Shown one piece after another: positions 6,909 through 13,981 of a stretch of 64,000 bases of DNA. The position numbers and the translations under genes were made by a program. Each line of letters opens with the position of its first letter. Within the stretch, counting starts at the first letter, position 1. The notes beneath the pieces are model-generated. The model searched no databases and was not told the DNA's origin. It saw only the letters and a list, made by a program, of their open reading frames with translations. This DNA comes from Natrinema salsiterrestre (lineage in GTDB: Archaea > Halobacteriota > Halobacteria > Halobacteriales > Natrialbaceae), in contig NZ_JAMQOT010000002.1 in assembly GCF_029502005.1 (NCBI RefSeq), positions 124,001-188,000 on the forward strand, given 5' to 3'.

Positions 6909-8984
6909 TCACACGAGGAGCGCGAAGAGGAGCACCGAGAGTCCGATCATGACGGCCGCGTGTTTCGCGCCCGCTCTGATGTCGCCCGTGCTTAGCTGGC
7001 CGGCGATCAGTCCCGAGAGCGAGCCCTGCACGAGCGCCGCGTGATAGAACAGCGTCGCGTAGGCGTCGGCGTCCGCGTCGGAGAGTCCGCCGAGTTCGTC
7101 GACGCCGGAGCCGGCTGCCAGTTCCGCCCCGCCGGTCGGAAGGTTCGGAAGCAGGTAGCCCGCGAGCACCCCGATAATGAAGAGGAAGACCAGAAACGAG
7201 ACGTAGACGACGACCATGTACTCGAGCATCGCCTGTCTGCGCTCGCGCTCGAGCCGGCGATCGGCCGCCGCCTGTCGCGCGGCGATCCGGAGCGTGGTCG
7301 CGAGGTTGCCGCTGGCGTTCATCGACTCGGTGAGCAGCGTGACCACGCGGGCGATCGATCGTGTCCCCACGCGCGCCTCGAACCGCCGGAGCGCCGTCTG
7401 GAGATCCGCACCCCACTGGACGTCGGCCCAGACCCGGTCGAGCTCGGCGCTGAGCGGCCCCAGATCCGAGTCGCGGACGCGATCGACCGCCGAGACGATC
7501 GACAGGCCGGCCTCGTTGACGCTGGCGAGGCGATCGAGCAGGTCCGGCACCGCGGCCTCGATCGCCTCGAGCCGCCGCCGATGGAGTTCGTACGCGATCG
7601 CGAAAACGGAGAGCGCTCCGAACGCACCGACGGCGACGGTGTCGTCGAGGGCAGTGACGTCGAATCCCCCCTCGAGCGCGGCGGGAACTCGGCCCGCGAT
7701 CGCCGCGAGGACGATCGGGAGGGTTACGACGAGCGTGAGCGACGGGTGCTCGACGAGCGTCCGAATCGGGTGGCCGAATCGCTCGCGGACGCCCTGCAGC
7801 CGGCGGTAGTACCGGACTCGTTCGACGTTCGGATGCGGCCGCGGTCCCGGTCCGTTGCTGGCGGCGGCCGCGGTTCGGTCCGGTCGATCCGCGGCGGGCG
7901 GGTCGATCGCGTCCGGTTCCCCGTCGACCCCGTTACTGGGATCGAGCTTGTCCGTCACCATGCTCAGGTACACCATGAACCCGACGTTCGCGACTGGCAA
8001 GAGCACGTAGACGATGACCTGTAACTGCCCGAACGTGTCGCCCGCGGCGATGCCGATCACGACGAGGATGGTGATGAGAAAGAGCGGGCCCGCGACCAGC
8101 ACCGTGACGTAGGCTTCGGCCAGCGTCGCGAGCAGGTCGAGGATGCTCTGCTGTTGGGACTCGGCTTCCTCGCGGTAATCCTGGTACTGGCGCTCGAGGA
8201 ACTCGGAGAGCCCCTGTCCGCTCTGGAGGACGCTGACCAGGTTCTCGGTGAACTCGCGGAACTGCGGGCTCGGCGAGCGACGCCCCATCGTCTGGAGGGC
8301 AGTGATGACGTCGGTCCCGAAGGTGTCCATCTGACGGACCGCGACGGAGAACTCCGCGGCGGCCTCGCCGTAGGTGTCTTCCTGCGCGGCGACGATCCTG
8401 ACGACCGTCGGGAACGCCATGCCGCTCTTCGAGAGCGCGTAGACGAACGCGACCGTCGCGGGCAACCCAGCTTCGATTCGGCGGGCTCGGCCGTCGGCGA
8501 CGTAGCTCGGGTACCACCATCGAAGCCAGTAGGTCCCACCGCCGGCCACGGCCCCCACCGTGAGCGAGGACCCGAGCAACAGGACGACGAGTTCGCCGAG
8601 CGACAGCGTCGGCACGCCTCCGAGACCGGCGAGGAACGCGAGGAACCCCGGCAGCGCCTCGCGCATCGTCTCGGGGTCGACCGAGAGCAGTTCCAGGAGC
8701 CCCCAGATCGCGTAGAGTCCGAACACTGCCCCGACGAGGACGGCGACGACGGTGTAGAGCAACGTCACCGATCCGTACTCGCGAACCGTCGTCGGCGCGT
8801 GTGCGGCCCGCAACGCCGCCTTCTTTCCGGACCACTCGCCTCGGAGCGCATCGACGTAGCTTCCGAAGGTCCGGATCGATATTCGGCACAGGACCCGCTC
8901 GAGCCGAGCCGAGTATCTCGCGAGGAGGAGGGGGAGACAGAGCAGCGCCGCACCGAGCAGCGGAACGACGGTAACGAGCCTCAT
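6909..8984 (-). CDS. Type II/IV secretion system F-family membrane protein (archaeal PilC/TadC-like)
   Basis: A 691-residue integral membrane protein with two T2SSF domains. The first spans roughly residues 165-310, with the ARRIEAGLPATVAFVYALSKSGM start typical of these domains; the second lies in the C-terminal third (AIEAAVPDLLDRLASVNEAGLSIVSAV). About eight to ten hydrophobic segments are present, with a Pro/Asp/Arg linker near residue 350. It is the platform protein on which the partner ATPase drives assembly of type IV pilus-like filaments. Its start overlaps the ATPase stop as ATGA (8981-8984). No pilin or prepilin peptidase gene is in the window. Confidence 0.9.
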   Translation of the reverse strand: MRLVTVVPLLGAALLCLPLLLARYSARLERVLCRISIRTFGSYVDALRGEWSGKKAALRAAHAPTTVREYGSVTLLYTVVAVLVGAVFGLYAIWGLLELLSVDPETMREALPGFLAFLAGLGGVPTLSLGELVVLLLGSSLTVGAVAGGGTYWLRWWYPSYVADGRARRIEAGLPATVAFVYALSKSGMAFPTVVRIVAAQEDTYGEAAAEFSVAVRQMDTFGTDVITALQTMGRRSPSPQFREFTENLVSVLQSGQGLSEFLERQYQDYREEAESQQQSILDLLATLAEAYVTVLVAGPLFLITILVVIGIAAGDTFGQLQVIVYVLLPVANVGFMVYLSMVTDKLDPSNGVDGEPDAIDPPAADRPDRTAAAASNGPGPRPHPNVERVRYYRRLQGVRERFGHPIRTLVEHPSLTLVVTLPIVLAAIAGRVPAALEGGFDVTALDDTVAVGAFGALSVFAIAYELHRRRLEAIEAAVPDLLDRLASVNEAGLSIVSAVDRVRDSDLGPLSAELDRVWADVQWGADLQTALRRFEARVGTRSIARVVTLLTESMNASGNLATTLRIAARQAAADRRLERERRQAMLEYMVVVYVSFLVFLFIIGVLAGYLLPNLPTGGAELAAGSGVDELGGLSDADADAYATLFYHAALVQGSLSGLIAGQLSTGDIRAGAKHAAVMIGLSVLLFALLV

Positions 8985-10879
8985 CGCTCCCGAGGTGCGT
9001 CGTCTCCGGTCTCGAGTTCGGTCGTCGCGCCGTTCCTCCGTTCGACCGCCCCTTCGTGCTCGCGTTCGACCGTCTCTCCGCGTTCGCGTTCGACTCGCGT
9101 CCCGGTCTCGTCGTCCGCGATCGTCTCGAGGACGCGGTCCGGATCGCTGTAGTACTCGTTGACCATCGCGGTGAACCGCTGGTAGTCGTCGATCCCGTTC
9201 GCGCGGAGGTACTCGAGGAACCGTTCGCGGTTCTCGACTTCGGTCAGCAACTCCTTCTGGCTCCAGCCGCGTTCGTCGCGGATCTCCGTGAGGACCTGAC
9301 TACCCGAACTCCGGAAGCTGTCGGTCTCGCCGTCCCAGGTGTAGGCGGTCGAGTAATCGAGTTCGCCGGTCCGCTGGTCGACGCCCTCGATTTCGGCGAG
9401 AACCTTGTTCCGGCGCACGCGCTGATCGCCCGACCGCGTCAGCGTCTGGACCGAGAGGATGTCGAGGCTCTGGACCATCGACCGGGGCACGTTGATCGGC
9501 TCGTTCTCGAGCCGGTTGATCGCCGTCTGCACCGAATCGGCGTGCATCGTCGAATAGGTGGTGTGACCGGTGTTCATCGCCTGAAAGAGGGTCATCGCCT
9601 CCTCGCCGCGGACCTCCCCGACGACGATGTACTCCGGTCGATGGCGAAGCGCGGAGCGAAGCAGGTCGTACATCGTCACGTCCGTGCCCTCGTGGAGGCG
9701 CTCGCGCGTGATCGAGGAGAGCCAGTTGTCGTGGGAGAGCTGGAGCTCGCGAGTGTCCTCGATCGTGACCACCTTCGACCGCGGCGGGATGAACATCGAG
9801 ATGGCGTTCATGCTCGTGGTCTTCCCCGACGCGGTCCCGCCCGCGAAGAGCAGGCTCTTGTTGTGCTCGATCGCGAGCCAGAGGTAGGCCAGCTGCTCGA
9901 CGCTGAACGTGCCGTACTCGAGCAGGTCGATCGGCGTGAACGGGTCCTCGGCGTACTTCCGGATCGTGAAGGCCGATCCCCGGGGCGTCACCTCTTCGCC
10001 CAGCGCGAGTTCGGCGCGCGAGCCGTCGGGGAGGGTCGTCTCGACCATCGGGTCGCCGATGGAGATGTGCCGACCGGAGTGTTGCGCGAGGCGGACGACG
10101 AACCGGTCGAGATCGGTCTTCCCGAAGGACACCGACGTCTCGATGTCGGTGTACTCGTCGTGGTAGACGAAGATCGGCAGGTCGTAGCCGTCACAGGAGA
10201 CGTCCTCGACGTGCGGGTCGCGCATGATCGGATCGAGCGGTCCGTATCCCCGGAAATCCCGGTAGATGTAATAGAAGAGGCGGTAGAACGTCGACGTCTC
10301 GATCTCGGCCCCGTATCGCTCGAGCGCATCGCGGATCGTCTCCCGCAGAAGGGTCTCGATGTCGGTCCCCTCGTCCTCGCGGTACAGCAGGGGATCCCGG
10401 ACGTCTTCGAACAGCGTCTCGAGCAGGATCGCTTCGTCCTCGCTGAGGGTCGGTTCGACGGTGTGATACCGGTGTTCGTTGGCGTCGTGATCGTAGCCGA
10501 TCGAGACGAACGAAAACGGGGCGTCGACCCAGTAGCGATCGACTTCCTCGAGACCGTCCGGGCCGTCGAACGCGACTAGCGGCCCGTGAGCGTCCGGATC
10601 GTAGTCGTCGATATCGACGGTCGAGCCGCGGACCGTCTCGACGAGGCGACGAACGGCGCGTCGAACGGCGGCGATCGTCGACTCGCCGCGCGGACCACCG
10701 GACGCGGCCGAGTTCGACTCGACGTCGGCGGGTGCCGTCGGATCGCCGTCGGAGACCGGTTCCGACTCGGCATCGGCTGCGGGGCCCGACTCGTCTCGAG
10801 CGGGCCCGTCGGCTCCGCTACCGCGTCCGAGGGCACCGTCCCGATCCGCGTCCGACTCGGTGGATGTTGGTGGTTCCAT
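8981..10879 (-). CDS. Type II/IV secretion system ATPase (PilB/TadA/GspE family)
   Basis: The cytosolic motor for pilus assembly, 632 residues from ATG 10879; an upstream TTG at 10912 is possible but less likely. A 90-residue acidic, disordered head is followed by the N-terminal domain and a RecA-like core. Visible motifs are the Walker A FAGGTASGKTTS, the Asp-box TIEDTREL, the Walker B region YIVVGEVRGEEAM and the His-box MNTGHTTYSTMHADS. It is translationally coupled to the T2SSF-domain gene. The pair resembles the haloarchaeal PilB-PilC sets; which pilin it serves cannot be told from here. Confidence 0.92.
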   Translation of the reverse strand: MEPPTSTESDADRDGALGRGSGADGPARDESGPAADAESEPVSDGDPTAPADVESNSAASGGPRGESTIAAVRRAVRRLVETVRGSTVDIDDYDPDAHGPLVAFDGPDGLEEVDRYWVDAPFSFVSIGYDHDANEHRYHTVEPTLSEDEAILLETLFEDVRDPLLYREDEGTDIETLLRETIRDALERYGAEIETSTFYRLFYYIYRDFRGYGPLDPIMRDPHVEDVSCDGYDLPIFVYHDEYTDIETSVSFGKTDLDRFVVRLAQHSGRHISIGDPMVETTLPDGSRAELALGEEVTPRGSAFTIRKYAEDPFTPIDLLEYGTFSVEQLAYLWLAIEHNKSLLFAGGTASGKTTSMNAISMFIPPRSKVVTIEDTRELQLSHDNWLSSITRERLHEGTDVTMYDLLRSALRHRPEYIVVGEVRGEEAMTLFQAMNTGHTTYSTMHADSVQTAINRLENEPINVPRSMVQSLDILSVQTLTRSGDQRVRRNKVLAEIEGVDQRTGELDYSTAYTWDGETDSFRSSGSQVLTEIRDERGWSQKELLTEVENRERFLEYLRANGIDDYQRFTAMVNEYYSDPDRVLETIADDETGTRVERERGETVEREHEGAVERRNGATTELETGDDAPRER

Positions 10880-11036
10880 TGCGGACAGGTTTCGTGACAC
10901 GTCCGGACGCAATCGGCATAAATGGGATGGCCGACCGGCGACCGGGCGCGGTCGTCTGGTTCGATGACGTCCCTCTCGGGCGGTATCCGTCGTGCGTTAC
11001 GTTCATACTGCGGGAGTCCGAAGGGCGACGTACGGA

Positions 11037-11507
11037 ATGAGGCGCGAGCACTTCACGTTAGACGTTACCAATATCGACTGGGTCGAAACCGGCGGCGAAC
11101 CCCAGAAACCCGCTGTATCGATCGATTTCACCGGCCCAGCAACGCTGCTCCGCGAGCGCCTGACTGGTCCCGACGGGAACGTTCTCGACGCGAGCGAAAC
11201 GGACGTCGCCCTTCGTCTCCAGGGGCCGCTCGGGAACGAGACCACGGGAGTAGTGAGCGTGACCAACCGCGTCACCGGCGAGTTCATCCTCGAACTCAAC
11301 GAGGACGCCGAGGACGTCCTCCAGTTCATCCGAGCGGCTCGGGGCTACGGTGAGGACGCCGGCGAGGACGACGGCCGGTACGAGGTGGCACTCACGCTCG
11401 ACGGCGACTCGTTCGTCACTTACGACAAAGGGACCTTTCTCGTCTACGACGAGGAGGGGAGTCTCCTCCGACAGCACAGTCTGATTCCGAGCGGCGTCGA
11501 ACTGTAA
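11037..11507 (+). CDS. Conserved haloarchaeal protein, probably the DUF5793 family
   Basis: A 156-residue acidic cytosolic protein. ATG 11037 (MRREHFTLDV) is taken as the start because the upstream in-frame GTG adds a poorly conserved basic stretch. It alternates short beta strands and turns: TLDVTNIDWVETGG, then KPAVSIDFTGPATLLRERL, GVVSVTNRVTGEFILELNED, a helix VLQFIRAARGYGE, and an end YDEEGSLLRQHSLIPSGVEL. I recall this end pattern from DUF5793, a haloarchaeal family without a known role. No catalytic residues are evident. It precedes the iron-type ABC ATPase by 109 bases but the operator and TATA between them suggest separate transcription. Confidence 0.7.
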   Translation: MRREHFTLDVTNIDWVETGGEPQKPAVSIDFTGPATLLRERLTGPDGNVLDASETDVALRLQGPLGNETTGVVSVTNRVTGEFILELNEDAEDVLQFIRAARGYGEDAGEDDGRYEVALTLDGDSFVTYDKGTFLVYDEEGSLLRQHSLIPSGVEL

Positions 11508-11556
11508 CCCCCGACGAGTCCTCGTTTCCTCCCGGCCGCTGGGACCGGACCGGCAA

Positions 11557-11562
11557 TTATAA
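11557..11562 (+). promoter_or_regulatory. TATA box of the ABC ATPase gene
   Basis: TTATAA placed just before the palindromic operator; transcription should begin near 11586-11589, about 30 bases before ATG 11617. A GGAG ribosome binding site at 11606-11609 fits a leadered mRNA. Confidence 0.6.
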
Positions 11563-11566
11563 GTGT

Positions 11567-11582
11567 TTTAGGCACGCCTAAA
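11567..11582 (+). promoter_or_regulatory. Palindromic operator resembling a DtxR/IdeR-family iron box
   Basis: TTTAGGC-AC-GCCTAAA is a 7+7 inverted repeat with a 2-base centre. The TTAGG/CCTAA arms match the style of DtxR-family (SirR/Idr in haloarchaea) binding sites. It lies between the TATA box and the expected transcription start, where a metal-loaded repressor would block initiation. Confidence 0.65.
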
Positions 11583-11616
11583 GGGAATAGACGGCGGCAG
11601 ACGCCGGAGTCGATTC

Positions 11617-12789
11617 ATGTCGAACGAACAACTACTCACGACGACGGCCGAAGGAAGGGATCGAGAACCGGCGACCGCAGATCCCGTTCTCGAACTCGAC
11701 GGAATCGCGAAAGGCTTCGGCAGTGAAGACGTCATCGGGGACCTGTCACTGTCCGTCCGCGACGGCGAGATCCTCACGCTACTCGGTCCGTCGGGCTGTG
11801 GCAAGACCACGACGCTCCGGCTGATCGCCGGGCTGGAGAAACCCGATACCGGACGAGTCCGGCTCCAGGACGAGACCGTCGCCGGTGAGGGGCGCTTCGT
11901 GCCGCCAGAGAAACGCGGCGTCGGCGTCGTTTTTCAGGATTTCGCGCTCTTTCCCCACCTGACTGCCCGCGAGAACATCGCCTTCGGGCTGCAAGACTGG
12001 AACGAGGCCGACCGGGACGAGCGCGTCGACGACCTCCTCGAGCTCGTCGGCCTCGCGGATCACGGCGAGGACTACCCCGACGAACTCTCGGGCGGGCAAC
12101 AACAGCGGATCGCCCTCGCGCGGTCGCTGGCACCCGAACCGGAGATGCTGTTGCTCGACGAGCCGTTCTCGAACCTGGACGTCGATCTGCGGGTCGAAAT
12201 GCGCGAGGAGGTCCGGCGGATCATCAAGGAGACCGGCGTCACCGCCGTCTCCGTCACGCACGATCAGGAGGAAGCGCTGTCGATCTCCGATCGAGTCGCC
12301 GTAATGAGCGACGGCGACATCGAACAGATCGATACCCCACAGCAGGTGTTCCAGCAACCGGAATCCCGGTTCGTCGCCGGCTTCCTCGGCCATGCCAGTT
12401 TCCTCTCCGGCGACGTCCGCGGCGACCACGTCGACACCGCGCTCGGGCGCGTGCTCCGCGACGACGTCAACGGGCTCGCCCACCAGTACGACGGCACCGC
12501 CGTCGACCTGCTCGTGCGCCCGGACGACGTGACGGCCTCCCCCGCCGAGGGATCGGAAGCCGACGGGCGGGTCGTCTACCGACGATACCTCGGTCCGACC
12601 GTCCTCTACCGCGTCGAGCTCGACGGCGGCGAAACCATCGAGTGCATGCACAACCACTCCGACCGGATCGACCTCGACGAGCGCGTCGGCGTGCGCGTCA
12701 CCGCCGACCACGACCTCGCGTGGTTCCCCGCGGATCACCGCGAGGAGATCGACGAGGGCGCCGACGCGACCGCTGCCGGAGCTGACTGA
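11617..12789 (+). CDS. ABC transporter ATP-binding protein, FbpC/PotA type, probably ferric iron
   Basis: A 390-residue ABC ATPase with a C-terminal TOBE region. Motifs in order: Walker A GPSGCGKTTT, Q-loop VFQDFALFPHL, signature LSGGQQQRIALARS, Walker B MLLLDEPFSNLD and H-loop VSVTHDQEEALS; the TOBE-like domain runs from about residue 285. It would power uptake of iron or a similar solute through partner permeases. No permease or binding protein is adjacent, so it is an orphan subunit. The DtxR-like operator at its promoter favours iron as the substrate; sequence alone would also allow sugar or polyamine importers. Confidence 0.85.
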   Translation: MSNEQLLTTTAEGRDREPATADPVLELDGIAKGFGSEDVIGDLSLSVRDGEILTLLGPSGCGKTTTLRLIAGLEKPDTGRVRLQDETVAGEGRFVPPEKRGVGVVFQDFALFPHLTARENIAFGLQDWNEADRDERVDDLLELVGLADHGEDYPDELSGGQQQRIALARSLAPEPEMLLLDEPFSNLDVDLRVEMREEVRRIIKETGVTAVSVTHDQEEALSISDRVAVMSDGDIEQIDTPQQVFQQPESRFVAGFLGHASFLSGDVRGDHVDTALGRVLRDDVNGLAHQYDGTAVDLLVRPDDVTASPAEGSEADGRVVYRRYLGPTVLYRVELDGGETIECMHNHSDRIDLDERVGVRVTADHDLAWFPADHREEIDEGADATAAGAD

Positions 12790-12895
12790 GCGGCCCCGTT
12801 CCCCCTCGAGAGCTGGCTTTTGCCCTCGTAACGCGCCGATCAGGTCAGTACGCAAAACAGTCACTTTGATACACAAGCACACTCGAACCAGTGAC

Positions 12896-13576
12896 ATGGC
12901 TAATCAGAAACGGATTGCGACGTACCGGGGAACCGCTACTCGGAAGCGGATCGCGACGTACTGTGGAATCGCCGCGGCGCTCGTCTCGCTGGGAGCGATC
13001 CTCCTCGCGACGCTCGTCGCACCACCCGAGACGTTCACCTGGCAGGGGAAGGCGCTCTCGGACATGGGTCGATACGGCGCCCCGACGTTCCCGATATTCA
13101 ACGGCGGACTGATTCTCAGCGGACTCCTCGGAGCCCCCTTCATCTGGCTGGTCTGGATCACGAGCCGAAACGCCCTCGAGCGCCTCGGCGTCGCCTTGCT
13201 CGCACTGGCGGTCGTCGGGATGATCGGTGTCGGGGTTTTCTTCCTCGATCACACGGCGGTTTACCTCGAGTCGAGCCTGCACGGGCTCGCCGCGCTGGCC
13301 GTATTCGGGATCGCACCGTTCGCGAGCTGGGTCTACGGAACCGGCGCCGCACTGGCCGGTGACGGTCGCCTCGCGATCGCATCGTTCTGGTTCGGAAACG
13401 TCCACCCACTCGCCTGGCTGGGATGGCTCTTCTCGGTCGGCGGCGCGTCCTCAAGCAGCGCGTGGTTCGCCGTCCCCGAGTTCGTCGTCTCCGTCGCCTT
13501 CTCCGGGTGGATCCTCTCGCTGGCGTTCACCATCCGCCGACGGGATGACGGGGAACTGGACGTACCGAACCGCTGA
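12896..13576 (+). CDS. DUF998-family membrane protein
   Basis: A 226-residue integral membrane protein with about six hydrophobic helices, matching the DUF998 layout: helix 1 GIAAALVSLGAILLATLVAP, a conserved LSDMGRYGAPTFPIFNGGLILSGLLGAPF segment, then paired helices with HGLAALAVFGIAPF and a C-terminal tail RRRDDGELD. The family function is unknown. ATG 12896 lies about 30 bases after a TTTGATAC element. Its N-terminus holds a recent-looking 12-codon tandem duplication (RIATY appears twice). It stands alone between the ABC ATPase and the UPF0058 gene. Confidence 0.8.
   Translation: MANQKRIATYRGTATRKRIATYCGIAAALVSLGAILLATLVAPPETFTWQGKALSDMGRYGAPTFPIFNGGLILSGLLGAPFIWLVWITSRNALERLGVALLALAVVGMIGVGVFFLDHTAVYLESSLHGLAALAVFGIAPFASWVYGTGAALAGDGRLAIASFWFGNVHPLAWLGWLFSVGGASSSSAWFAVPEFVVSVAFSGWILSLAFTIRRRDDGELDVPNR
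12911..12982 (+). repeat. Two tandem 36-base units at the start of the DUF998 gene
   Basis: Near-identical blocks start at 12911 and 12947; each encodes a RIATY-containing 12-residue segment before the first membrane helix. The frame is preserved. Confidence 0.55.
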
Positions 13577-13616
13577 GCGCTTCAGGTCGGTTTTGCGACC
13601 CGTGGCCACACAACGC

Positions 13617-13622
13617 TTAAAT
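13617..13622 (+). promoter_or_regulatory. TATA box of the UPF0058 gene
   Basis: TTAAAT, centred about 26 bases before ATG 13646, which favours that start over ATG 13640. Confidence 0.45.
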
Positions 13623-13645
13623 CGAAACCGTTCGTAACGATGCGT

Positions 13646-13924
13646 ATGCATAAAGACGAACTCCTCGAGCTCCACGAAGAACTCGTCGTCATTATGGAGT
13701 ACTTCTCGGATCGCGAGGAGGTCGACGAAACGCTGTTCGACCACTACCGCCAGCTCGACGTCGATCCCTCCCACGTCCACAAGTCCAAGAGCGAACACAA
13801 ACACGCCGTCTTCGTCCTCGGCAACGCCCTCGCGAGCGCGATGAGCGAAGACGAGTTCTCGAGCGCCGGTCGGATCGGCAAGCGCATGAAGGAACTCGCC
13901 GAGGACGCCGAATCGAAGATATAG
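13646..13924 (+). CDS. UPF0058 family protein
   Basis: A 92-residue, all-helical acidic protein of the archaeal UPF0058 family. Typical parts are the opening MHKDELLELHEELVVIMEYF, the middle HYRQLDVDPSHVHKSKSEHKHAVFVLGNALA with a cluster of histidines that could bind metal, and a final helix RIGKRMKELAEDAE. The role is unknown. Two ATGs six bases apart compete; ATG 13646 fits the promoter spacing. It lies 57 bases upstream of the 892-residue gene, which has its own TATA-like element, so the two may be separate units. Confidence 0.8.
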   Translation: MHKDELLELHEELVVIMEYFSDREEVDETLFDHYRQLDVDPSHVHKSKSEHKHAVFVLGNALASAMSEDEFSSAGRIGKRMKELAEDAESKI

Positions 13925-13935
13925 AAAATATAGAT

Positions 13936-13952
13936 CGTTTCTAGGCGAAACG
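13936..13952 (+). terminator. Short hairpin between UPF0058 and the 892-residue gene
   Basis: CGTTTC-TAGGC-GAAACG is a perfect 6-bp stem starting 12 bases after the UPF0058 stop and touching TATTTG (13953-13958), the likely TATA box of the next gene. It could terminate one gene or regulate the other. Confidence 0.4.
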
Positions 13953-13981
13953 TATTTGGTGTGGTTCCCGCTTGTTGACGT

